Source: Phaseolus vulgaris (Eukaryota > Streptophyta > Magnoliopsida > Fabales > Fabaceae). From it: a stretch of DNA of 64,000 bases. Shown piece after piece: positions 20,391 through 30,412 of the stretch. How positions within the stretch are numbered: the stretch's first letter is position 1; each line of letters starts with the position of its first letter. The DNA lies in assembly GCF_000499845.2 (NCBI RefSeq), contig NW_027174113.1, positions 85,741 to 149,740 on the forward strand. Reading direction: 5' to 3'. A program made the translations under genes and the position numbers. The notes under the pieces are model-generated. The model did not search any database and was not told the origin of the DNA. It saw nothing but the letters and a program-made list of their open reading frames with translations.

Positions 20391-22500
20391 TGTTCCTGCT
20401 AGTTGACTCGAAACGCTTTCGTGCGCCTACGTCACTCTCACGCTCAGAGTCCTTGCGTTTGCCTGTGCCTTTCCTATGTGAACACCTGAAACACAAAGAC
20501 AAAGGGCGCCCAACACTGTTGTTTACACTCTGACGCTCATGCCCTAGCGGTTGTTTACACTCTGACGCTCAAGTCAGTACTAGGGCTAGGAAACACCGAA
20601 AACTGTATAATCTTGCTATTGTGTGTGTGTTTTACGGCGCAAGAGAATTCTCTCTTGTCAAGTTTGTTAACTAACTATTTATAGACTGAAACTAGGGTTT
20701 CCTGTTTACCTGAAATGGGCCTTTCTGATGGGCGGGCCCAACACTGTTGTTACCTTACTCTCAGGATAACCTAGCGCGTGGGGTCCCTAACTGGAGTGCA
20801 ACCTGTACCGTCCCGTATCCGGGCGTTGACTAAGTCAAGGTCAAAGTCAACAGCTGGAGAGTCAAAGTCAACGCAAGGCGTCGCCTAGGTGGAGAGACGC
20901 CAAGTGCCAGCATCGCCGAGAGGAAGCGCCGCCAAGGCAAGGCGTCGCCTAGGTCAGGGCGTCGCCCAACCAGGGCGTCGCCAGATCAAACAGTGTAAAG
21001 CAAGGCAATCACAGTGTGGTTCCCCGATACCCATGGGTAGGAAAGACCATGGAGGGAGCGACGCCGTGGGAAGGCCTCAGGTCCCGATAGCTCGGGGGAG
21101 CGATAAAGAGAAGGAAAAGGTGGCTTCAAGGCCATAGTGATAGCATCAGTGTAGGGCAGCCTGACTCGTGAAGTACCCCTGCCGCCCCAGAGACGCCTTC
21201 GGGACAGATACGACCCAAGAGGAAGGTCACGCCCAGGGTAACCGGGTGCATGGTACGAGAGGAAGGCAGATACGCTCTCAGAGTAAGTGACTAGATGATT
21301 GGGGGCATGAGTTGGCACCCAAAAAGTCACCCCTAGCGCAGTAGCATTCCCAGCAGGAGGACTCACACGTAGAAACGTCCTCAGGAGGGCAGAAACGCCC
21401 CCCAGATGGGGTCACGGCGTCGTGAGGCCCTCCACGTGTATAACAGCCATGTCAGAATGGAAACACCTCTTGGTCTGGTGCCAGGTAATTAAAGTCGTTC
21501 AATACAGTTTCCGTTTCGAGCGTTCAGGTGCTATGATGGCTCCCAAGCGTTTCAACGTCTTAAACGCGTTACGTTTTCTAATTAAGCGCTTTAATGAGTG
21601 CGTTACGTTTGTGATTAAAAGCGCTTTAAGGCGCTTTAAATGCTTGGGAGGTTTAAATAGCGCGGGGAATGTTGGAAACGGGGTTCGAACTTTTGGCAAA
21701 TTTACCAGAGAACTCTCTAGTTGCTTGCTCGTGCTTCAAGGTCACATACGAGCGATTGGGGAATATCTTTGCCTGAGGGAGAAAACACACACACATATAC
21801 ACAGTTCTTTTGACCACCTTCAGAGTGCCATACGCGGTGCTCAGAGACGTAGGTGAACAGTTTTGGTGTTTCTTGCTGGCTGACTTGAGCGTCGGAGTGC
21901 AAACCGCCGCTAGGGCGCCTCTTTGTCCTCTTTTTTTTTTGCAGGAGTCAACAGGTAACCAGTGGGAAGGAGTCCCTAGCTGACGGTTGAGGTCGCGCAC
22001 GAAGACGTCCCGGTCAACCGGACGGAACACAACCTCTGACGGGATGACCACCTGGATGCCTCCTTGTGCATCTGATCTCTCGGGTCACCCGCCTTTGGGA
22101 GTGCCCTAGCTGTTCACGTGCCATGCATGCAGCTCGCCCCTGAACGTGACCCTTGCAGGCCATTTCCTTCCAGTGGCTCTTATACTTTGTGTCACACCTG
22201 AGCGCGTCGTCCACTCTACACGCATGGGTACTCGTGATATAGGCTTCTCCCTTATTGATAACTGGTGTGTGATCTGGGATCCACTTCTCGTGGCCCATCT
22301 CTACTGTTTGGGTTTTCGATGTCTGACCTCTCCACACTGTTTAGTGGCAAGTCGGTACATCTTGATGACCAATGTCAAACTGCTCTTGGTTCCTTGGCAC
22401 ACGTGCTTTGTGAGGTACTGGTCCGCGCTGCTCGTGGACCTGCTTACGTGGCACCAATATTACCAATGGTTTAACCAACGCCTGAGGACCGGTCGGTATA
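20391..22500 (-). mobile_element. Solo LTR distantly related to the B family, containing another solo LTR
   Basis: Outer LTR of about 879 bp when the inner insertion is removed. It begins TGTTCCTGCTAGTTGACTCG, like the B-type LTR end TGTTCCGTCCGGTTGACCGG, shares further matches (GACGCTCAAGTCAG), and ends CGGTATA instead of CGGTACA. Flanking TATAT on both sides could be the target duplication, but the surroundings are a TA microsatellite, so this is weak. A 22 bp phrase, GTTGTTTACACTCTGACGCT plus 2 nt, occurs twice near 20520 and 20550. No internal region is present. Confidence 0.65.
20804..22029 (+). mobile_element. Solo LTR of the B family
   Basis: 1,226 bp starting TGTACCGTCCCGTATCC and ending GTCAACCGGACGGAACA. 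Perfect CAACC target duplications lie at 20799-20803 and 22030-22034. No gag-pol is attached, so it is the product of LTR-LTR recombination. It contains the CCCATGGG/GGAAAGACCATGGAGGG module, the AAGCGCTTT cluster and a TTTAAATA box seen in the other B LTRs, but few copies of the 17 bp array. Confidence 0.9.
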
Positions 22501-22965
22501 TATATATATATATATATATTATTATTTGATATAAAAGAAATAAAGGAAATACTTAACATAGGAAATTGCCATATTACAATATAATTACATTATTACAATA
22601 TACTAAATTGTCTGAAGTACAAAATTCATTGAATACATTGATAGAGCAAATGATGCTTAACTCTTCCTGCCTTCCCTGCAAATCAAGTTATTGAATTCAA
22701 CTACATAACAATGTATGTTTCTAGTATTGATGTTTTACTTTCCTGCATTCCCTGCAAATCAAGTTACTCAATTCAATTATATCACAGAAGTCTGAAGAGA
22801 ATGAAACAATTAAGAAAATATAATAAATACAAATATTTTGCAGATGTAGAAACAAAATGTGATGCTCATACTTGACACAAAAAATAATTGTTCATCAGCT
22901 ACGACCAAACACAACCATTCGACAAACATAATCCAAATTACAAAACACCGGTAACTTACAGTAAT
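22501..22965. other. AT-rich background between nested blocks
   Basis: TA microsatellite (about 22498-22519) followed by AT-rich unique sequence. The phrase CATTCCCTGCAAATCAAGTT or a close variant appears twice (about 22668 and 22746), an imperfect direct repeat of about 78 bp spacing. No gene seen. Confidence 0.6.
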
Positions 22966-23678
22966 TGTACCGTCCCGTATCCGGGCATTGACAAAGTCAA
23001 GGTCAAAGTCAACCTCTCGGGGGTCAAAGTCAACATAAGGCGTCGCCTAGGTGAAGAGACGCCAAGTGCCAGCGTCGCCAAGAGGAAGCGTCGCCAAGGT
23101 CAAGGCGACGCCTAGTTAAGGCGTTGCCCAATTAAGGCGTTGCCCAACCAGGGCGTCGCCAAGGTCAAATGTCAAAAAGGCAAGGCGATCACAGTGTGGC
23201 TCCCCGATACCCATGGGTAGGAAAGACCATGGAGGGAGCGACGCTGTGGGAAGGCCTCAAATCCCGATAATACGGGGTAGTACTAAAGAGAACAGAAAGG
23301 TGGCTTCAAGGCCATAGTGATAGCGCCAGTGCAGGGCAGCCTGACTCGTGAAGTGCCCCTGCCGCCCCAGAGACGCCCTTGGGATAGATACGACTCAAGA
23401 GGTGGGTCACGCCCAGGGTAACCAGGTGCAGGGTACGAGAGGAAGGCAGATACGCTCTCAAAGTGAGTGACTAGATGTTTGGGGGTATGAGTTGACACCC
23501 AAAAAGTCACCTATAGCGTAGATGCACTCCCAGGTAGGAGGACTCACACAAAGAAATGCCCCCAGATGGGGTCATGACGCTGTGAGGCCCTCCACGTGTA
23601 CAGCAGCCAGATCAGAATAGAAACGCCATTTTGTCAGGTACAAGGTAATTAAGGTTATTTAATACAGTTTCCGTTTCG
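22966..23678 (+). repeat. B3 5' LTR, 3' part deleted and fused to gag
   Basis: Starts TGTACCGTCCCGTATCCGGG and follows the B LTR to ACAGTTTCCGTTTCG, where the sequence jumps directly into gag (GCGGGACCCAAGG). The rest of the LTR, the primer site and the first part of gag are gone. TTCG is shared by both parents at the join, suggesting a microhomology-mediated deletion. Confidence 0.85.
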
Positions 23679-24884
23679 GCGGGACCCAAGGTGATCTTCA
23701 CCGGGATGGAGGAGTCCGAGGCGCATCTCACTGCATTCCACACGCAGATGGTGTTGGTAGGCGGCTCCGATGCCACGAGATGCAAGCTCTTTATGAGCAC
23801 CTTGACAGGGATGGCAATGGATTGCTTCATCAACCTTCCAAACGGCCATATCACCTCCTTTCAGCAGTTGTCGCAACTGTTTAGAGAGCAGTACTTGGCG
23901 AACAGGGCTCCGCCTCCAGTTTCCTACGACCTGTTTGATGTAAAACAGTATCAAGGGGAGACCTTGAAGGAATACATCAACCGTTTCGGGGCTCAAGTAG
24001 TAAAAGTTGGTACTTCAGAGGAGCCTATGATCGTGTATGCATTCAGAAAAGGCGTATGTTCCGGCCCTTTTTGCGAATCCATTATTTGCAATCGCCCTAG
24101 GACCTTCGCTGAAATACGGCGTCGGGCGGTGGAACATATCGCCTCCGAGGGAGAGGTGTGTGAGAAGCGCACTAGCGTCGTAACCTCACGCCCGAAAACG
24201 CAGACGCGGGCTCAAACCGTCTGGGTCAACGAGACCACGACGGGGAGAAAGAAGCCAGAGGGGAGACGCCCCTATGAGACCAGAAAACCCCAGCCCCGGG
24301 GTCCACCAGGAGGGGATCGCCCAGCCAGGGAAAGGGCAAGGCCGGCGAGGTACAACTTTGTGGTGGAATTGAAGGATCTGATTGTCGTGCCCAATATAGC
24401 TGAAAGGTTGAGGCGACCGGCGAAGACTGACAAGGTGTTAGGGCCTAGCAAAGACTCTTGGTGCGAGTTCCACGAAGCTTTCGGTCATCACATCGATAAC
24501 TGCCTGTCGCTGGGTTACCAGCTAGATGAGTTGGTGAGAAGCGGGTTTCTGAAGGATTATGTCACAGAGCCCGCCACGACCGCGACTCTGCCAGCACCAG
24601 CGGAAGAGCAAGCGCACAAGATGCCTGTCCTCGGCGAAGTCCATACCATTGCTGGTGGCTTTTCCGGCGGAGGACCCACCGCCTCCCAACGAAAAAAATA
24701 CGCGAGGGGGGTCAACTCAATTGAAGAAAGAATTTCAGGTGATCCGTGGGAGTCAGACCTCGTGTTCACGAGGGCGGATCTACAGGATGTTGTGCCGCAC
24801 GACAACGACCCCGTGGTCATTTCAGTTGTCACGACGGGCAGAAAGGTGAACAGGGTTCTTGTCGACCAAGGAAGCTCTGCAGAT
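23679..24884 (+). pseudogene. B3 gag and start of protease, both ends lost
   Basis: Open frame throughout but lacking a start and a complete protease. It begins at GPKVIFTGMEE inside the gag domain, then MVLVGGSDATRCKLFMST, YDLFDVKQYQGETLKEYINRF, the zinc-knuckle-like WCEFHEAFGHHIDNC, HTIAGGFSGGGP and the protease motif LVDQGSSAD. The R1 insertion begins immediately after the GAT codon at 24882-24884. Relative to B1/B2, TGMAMDWF has become TGMAMDCF. The frame runs a few codons into R1 (stop at 24923), which is not biologically meaningful. Confidence 0.85.
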
Positions 24885-25151
24885 TACAAAATTAAAAGAC
24901 ACATCACAAATTTTAAAAAGTGAAAGGAAGCTTAAGGTAAACTCTAGGAAGGATAATGCCATTCCAAAAGAGCAACCATACTCATAAGAATTATGAGTGC
25001 CATAAACCTTTTCACAAGCACTTGGTGTAAAAGAAAAACAGCAAGAAAAACTCAATTAAGCCTAAAACAGAAACTTAAATTGCAAGAAATTAAAAGAGCT
25101 CTTGAAATAAAGTGCACACAACTCAACAATTAAACAAGAATGAACCTAAGA

Positions 25152-25163
25152 CTCATGATACCA
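25152..25163 (-). other. R1 primer binding site (initiator tRNA-Met-like)
   Basis: Minus strand TGGTATCATGAG, sharing TGGTATCA with the copia initiator-Met site, 2 nt from the LTR end at 25166. Confidence 0.7.
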
Positions 25164-25743
25164 CATGATGTGGTTCCACTAGCCATATAGAGAATGATTC
25201 TTGACATTCTTAGGAATCACCTTGAGTTGGACATTATTGAGGCACTTTTCTTAGAGTTGGATCATTGTTCTAAGACAAGAACTCACCAAAAACTAGTACC
25301 AAATCCCAAACTCATTTGGATGCTCCACATATTGTCAAATTGAACCAACAAAGAGAGGTAAAATTGAAAGGACCGAACAAAATTGAATAAGCAAACATAT
25401 GAACCGAACAAAATTGAAATTAAAAGACAAGAACAGAATATAGGTGCTGGAAAAACATAAAAACTGAACCAAACAACTCAAGAACACAAGACAACAAAAA
25501 CAATTGAAATAGAAGAAAGGAAGGAGAAGAGAATGCTCATGAAGATGGAAGAATGATGGATGATCTCGCCACTAGAAGTGTGGAATGCTCCTAGATGAGA
25601 GTGTTGCCGCCACTTGAGGACTCCATGGATCCATCAAGATAAGACTAGAGAAGAAGGCTCCAAAAGCTCTCCAAAGTTCACTCGAAATTTGAGTAGAGTT
25701 TTCTTAGATTAATTCCAATTTGAATTTTACAAAGGAAGCACCT

Positions 25744-25752
25744 CTATTTATA
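25744..25752 (-). promoter_or_regulatory. R1 LTR TATA box
   Basis: TATAAATAG on the minus strand within GGCTATAAATAGAGGTGC, conserved in R2 (61398-61406) and R3 (63814-63821). Confidence 0.7.
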
Positions 25753-26113
25753 GCCTAAGGTGCTGAAAAATAGGTGGGAAATTTCAAATAAACTCATTTG
25801 AAATTCCCACCAAAAACAAGTCACATGGGAGGTGTGACCTTTTTCTACTATGACACCTCCCAAAAACTACACCTACACCACTCTCCTAAGTCACATGGAC
25901 AATGTGACTTTATTTTACATTTTCACACACCTTTATTTAATAACCACACCTCCTAAAACTATACAAGAGTATTTCAAAGCTTGGCCTTACCCCTCATGGG
26001 ATGGACTTGGGATCTTTGGGCTTTGGCCTTATTGGGCTTGGGCTTGGGCTTTGGGCTTGGGCCTCATCTTTATTTTATGTCTTCTTTTAATTTTGAGAAG
26101 ACTAGAAGGAAGA

Positions 26114-27395
26114 TGTTCCGTCCGGTTGACCGGGACGTCTTCGTGCGCGACCTCAACCGTCAGCTAAGGACTCCTTCCCACTGATTGCCTGTGAATTCCT
26201 GCAAAAAAGAAGGACAAAGAGGCGCCCTAGCGGCCGTTTGCACTCCGACGCTCAAGTCAGCCAGCAAGAAACACCAAAACTGTCCACCCACGTATCTGAG
26301 CACCGCGTATGGCACTCTGCAGGTGGTAAAAGAAACTGTGTATATATGTGTGTGTGTGTTGTCCCCTTCAGGCAAAAATGTTCTCCAGTCACTTGTACGT
26401 AGTCCTCAAGCACGGGCAAGCAACCAGAGAGTTTCTCCTAAATTTGTCGAAGGTTCCAACCCTTTTTCCGACATTCCCAGCGCTATTTAAACTGCCCTAG
26501 CATTTAAAGCGCCTTAAAGCGCTTTTAATCTCAAACGTAACGCACTCATTAAAGCGCTTAATTACGAAACGTAGCACATTTAAGATGTTGAAACGCTCGG
26601 AAGCCATAATAGTACCTGAATGCTCGAAAGGGAAACTGTATTGAATATCTTTAATTACCTGGCACCTGACTAGAGGGTGTTTCTATTCCGGCATGGTTGT
26701 CATACACGTGGAGGGCCTCACGACGCCATGACCCCATCTGGGGGCGTTTCTGCCCATCTGGGGACGTTTCTACGTGTGGGTCCTCCTGTTTGGGAGTGCT
26801 ACTGCGCTAGGGGTGGCTTTTTGGGTGCCAACTCATGCCCCCAAGTATCTAGCCACTTACTCTGAGAGCGTATCTGCCTTCCTCTCACACCCTGCACCCG
26901 GTTATCCTGGGCGTGACCTTCCTCTTGGGTCGTATCTGTCCCGAAGGCGTCTCTGGGACGGCAGGGGTACTTCGCGAGTCAGGCTGCCCTTCACTGGTAC
27001 TATCACTATGTCCTTGAAGCCACCTTTTCCTTCTCTTTATCACTTTCCCGAGATATCGGGACTTGAGGCTTTCCCACGACGTCGCTCCCTCCATGGTCTT
27101 TCCTACCCATGGGTATCGGGGAACCACACCGTGATTGCCTTGCTTTTACACTGTTCGATCTGGCGACGCCTTCACCTGGGCGACGCCTTCACCTGGGCGA
27201 CGCCTTCACCGAGGCGACGCCTTCATCTAGGCGACGCCTTCACCTAGGCGACGCCTTCACCTAGGCGACGCCTTCACCTAGGCGACGCCTTCACCTAGGC
27301 GACGCCGTGTCTTAGCGACGCCTTGAGTTGACTTTGACCTTCCAGTCGTTGACTTTGACCTTGACTTAGTCAACGCCCTTATACGGGACGGTACA
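26114..27395 (-). repeat. B1 3' LTR
   Basis: 1,282 bp. On the minus strand it begins TGTACCGTCCCGTATAAGGG and ends GGTCAACCGGACGGAACA. A TATA-like TTTAAATA reads on the minus strand at 26484-26491, with AAGCGCTTT palindromes just upstream of it at about 26500-26570. Confidence 0.93.
27162..27306. repeat. 17 bp minisatellite in the B1 3' LTR, nine units
   Basis: GGCGACGCC recurs exactly every 17 bp at 27162, 27179, 27196, 27213, 27230, 27247, 27264, 27281 and 27298, with spacers such as TTCACCTA. The 9-mer core is palindromic around its centre base. Confidence 0.92.
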
Positions 27396-27415
27396 CAAGC
27401 CCCCCCAGTCTTAAG
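27396..27415 (-). other. B1 polypurine tract
   Basis: Minus strand CTTAAGACTGGGGGGGCTTG, directly before the 3' LTR. Confidence 0.85.
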
Positions 27416-27621
27416 CCGAAGACTTGTCTTCTGCGCAAAGACTAAAGCCTTGCCCCCGCCATCCACGTGCCTTCCCGATGACGTGTCATTCTCTGCTGAC
27501 TCAGCAAATTTTCGAATTACTGACGCGACATTTTCTGAACCGCAGGGGTATTCTTAATGGGCGATTGGACATTCCCTGAAATGGGGATGATTACACCTTT
27601 TGAGCTACCCTTGATCGCGCG

Positions 27622-27629
27622 CCACGTGG
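27622..27629. promoter_or_regulatory. G-box upstream of the B1 long antisense gene
   Basis: CCACGTGG about 280 bp before the 5'-UTR intron. The same motif lies at the equivalent place in B2 (59042-59049) and B3 (62028-62035). A promoter role is inferred. Confidence 0.4.
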
Positions 27630-27898
27630 CCCATCGCGTGGCCCTCCTTTAGAGACCCTTGCGCTTCCCCTGGGCAATCGACCTTTTGACGCGTGGCTCG
27701 ATCCTGCGGCCCTCAATTTGCGCCTCTTGGGTTACGAAATGTAACGTTTAAGTTACCCCAAACCCCGCGCTCACCCTACTGTTACATTCATTCGCTCTGC
27801 AACTCCGCACTGTTCATCGCCTTCGAAAACTTTTTTTTCTCTGTGACTGCGATTCTCTCCTTCCTGTGCCTTCTGCTGCCTCCATTCCAAAAGCAAAG

Positions 27899-28110
27899 GT
27901 ATGATCTCGGATACTCACGACCTTTCCCCTTCGTCGCATTAGATTGATTTATTGAACTGCCTGGGACTGTTATTATTCACGTATTACTGCATTTCTCCGC
28001 TTCTTCTTCCTCCTCTGATTTTTCCCGCGTGGGTGACGCTTCCTGGGGTTCTTTCCCCTTCTTGCCATGGATAAACTTGCTAAACCCTTTTTCCTCTCTT
28101 CTTTCTCCAG
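27899..28110 (+). other. 5'-UTR intron of the B1 long antisense gene
   Basis: Donor AAAG/GTATGATCTC, acceptor TTTCTCCAG/CTATC, with a pyrimidine-rich tract before the acceptor; the ATG follows 15 nt later. Donor and acceptor are conserved on the minus strand in B2 (about 58770 and 58558) and in B3 (about 60777 and 48884, with B2 inserted between them). Confidence 0.65.
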
Positions 28111-28125
28111 CTATCTATTTTCACC

Positions 28126-30412
28126 ATGACGAGCGCGAACGCGGAGCCTGATTCTTCCCCTACGACCCCCAAGTCCAACTACAAAGCCTTCTACCCCTGG
28201 GCCTCCGATGAGCTCCTGCGTGAATGCACCAGCCTGACTTCCTTCCAGGACCTGGAAGCTCACCGGGGGGATCCCCATTTGTACAACTTTAACGCCTTCT
28301 GCCGCACACACGACGCCCACATATCCGTCCGTCCCGGCAGGCCTGGGGAACCTGTTTGTTTGGACGACAGACCTAGGAAGGGGACACCCTTCTTCTTCAT
28401 GTATCAGACCGTGTTCAAGCGCGTAGGAGTGTGTCTCCCGTTCACTCCCTTCGAACGGGAGCTTCTTACTGAAATCAACACTGCCCCCGCCCAGCTTCAT
28501 CCCAATAGCTGGGCATTTGTGAGGGGCTTTCAAATTCTTTGTGGATACCTGGGCATTCCTCCTTCCGTAGATGTCTTCCTGCATTTTTTTTAGGTGAAAA
28601 AACAGGGGAAAAGCTTTTGGGTAAGCTTTTCCGGGATCGCTGGCAGGATCCTCCTCTCCCTCTTCCAGAATTCTTACAAGAGCTGGAAAGGGAAGTTCTT
28701 CAGGGTGTGCTGCGCCAAGCATGATCCCACAGCTTTGGATGGCTTCCCCCTTTACTGGACGGAACGCCCCAAATTGCTCAGGGCCAAAACCCTGGAAGAG
28801 CTATCCCCCGCCGATAGGGAGGTAAGCAAAGCCTTGGCGGGATTGGGGATCGTCTTTGATACCTTGAAGCTGGTCGCTAACGAGTACAATGCCCACGCCC
28901 TGACCACCTATTTTGGTAAGGGGTTCTCCCCTCATCTTTTGTGCTATAAGCAGCCTGCTATCGATCGTTTGTTTCCCCATACTATTATGCTTGTTTTACA
29001 CTTGTACCATGTTACTTGCATTTCATGTCTCTTCGCGTATCGTGAATTCGCGTAGCTGTTTTAGTACTAACCCTTGCTGTCTGGTCTGTCTTGATGTAGG
29101 ATCGGTGATGGGCGCTTCTAAGAGAATGATGCTGGCGAAGGCAATGAAGGAGGCACGTGCCGCCAAGGCGGGCGCCTCCTCCACCCTTGCTGCCGATCCG
29201 GTTCCCCCACCGATTCTGTCGCCGCCTCCTCCGATCACCGCCAAAGCTCCCCTGAGTTCACCTCCGTTGTCTCCACACAGCCCCGCCGCACTTCAGACTC
29301 CTCGCTCTCCTCTACCCATCGCTGCTGTTCCCCTAGCCACGGCCTCGTCACCGGCTCCAACCCTCCTTGACAAAGGGAAACGGGTTCTGGAGATTCTATC
29401 AGATGATGAGGACTCAGGAGGCGTGGCTCCCTTCAAAAGAAAAAAATCTGCGCGGGTTCCTCTTTCGGTAGAGGCGTCGCCCCAGGGAGGGAACCCCTTC
29501 ATGGATAACCCTCCGAGCGCGACCTCACTCCCTCCCATGACACTCCAAGAGGAAAGGGGCGAAGGCGCCGAATCTGCCCCGCCTCCGCCGCCGACAGAAA
29601 CCATTGCTTCTCCTGCTTCCGTCGCTGCCACCCCTGACTTCATCGCCATCCCTCCTCCGATTATGCATCTAATGAGGGGCTTCAGTGGCGGGACTCTGCC
29701 AGAGGGCACCGACAGGAAGGAAGGCATGCCCTTCTACTTGGGGGCCTTCTTGGCGGTGGCCCTTGAATGGCGCGCCCAGGCCAGAAACGCGGTCATGCAA
29801 GCCCAAACTCTCCAGGCCTTGGAAACAAAGGCGACTACTCTGGAGGAGGAAATGAGGACCCTGGGGCGCCAGAACGAAACTTACCAAACCTCTCTGAAGC
29901 AAGCGCGGGAGTCCAAAGCAGAAACTGAGAGGCAACTGGCAGAGGCATTAGAGCTCCAGGCTGGCTTCTTTACTCGTGAAGTCGCCCTCCAAGTCCAGGT
30001 AACGGGCCTTCAGGAATCGCTCAAAGCTGATGCAGAAATTCAAAAGGACCTGACGGACCGTTGCCGTGAGCAGGCTGACAAGACGGAGCGGATGGAGGGG
30101 GAAATGGCCGCCCAGGCCAAAGCCATGGACCTTCTCCGGGCTGACTACGACAAACTACAGGTCGAGGTCAGTCGACTTCGCGTTGAGAAAGAGGCTCTAG
30201 AGAAGCAGGTGACCTCTGGGGACGCCGCCGTTGAGGAGCTGGAGAAGGAGAAAAAGTACCTTATCCAGGAGATGGCGGGTACTTTCGAGGAGGGGTTCCA
30301 GGAGGCTCTGACCCAGGCGTCGTGTGAGAACCCTGGCATCAATATTTCGAACTGCGACCCCCTGCACCATGTCGTCGACGGGAAGGTCGTGCCCATGGAC
30401 GTGGACGACTGA
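28126..30412 (+). pseudogene. B1 long antisense gene: Transposase_28-like domain, acidic/basic patch, coiled coil
   Basis: Exon 1 (28126-28915) carries the conserved domain: YPWASDELL, FPFTPFERELLTEIN in the B2 copy (here LPFTPFERELLTEIN), AQLHPNSWAFVRGFQIL, VFLHFF, WKGKFFRVCC and LDGFPLYW. A TAG at 28591-28593 replaces the GAG glutamate codon after FLHFF. The intron 28916-29099 (GTAAGG...GATGTAG) precedes exon 2 (29100-30412). Exon 2 has a Pro-rich linker, KRVLEILSDDEDS followed by basic FKRKKSAR, PPIMHLMRGF, MPFYLGAFLAVALEWRAQ, a coiled coil at about 29800-30280, and the tail HHVVDGKVVPMDVDD. Spliced length is 701 codons including the terminator. Function unknown; nuclear location is suggested by the basic cluster. 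The ends read toward integrase, so it converges with pol. Confidence 0.75.

Noticed and set aside
21422..21856. 144-codon open frame inside the solo B LTR
   Set aside because: The equivalent frame is not preserved in other B LTRs; chance frame across the AAGCGCTTT cluster.
22498..22519. TA microsatellite as proof of a TATAT target duplication for the outer solo LTR
   Set aside because: Any pentamer of alternating TA would match; kept only as weak support.
24885..26113. R1 sequence considered as a host gene with introns
   Set aside because: It recurs at 60850 and 63390 with TG/CA ends, a TATA box and a primer site, which identify it as an LTR.
27162..27306. Regular 17 bp repeats considered as a CRISPR array
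   Set aside because: Spacers are not unique, the unit is too short, and the context is a plant LTR. It is a minisatellite.
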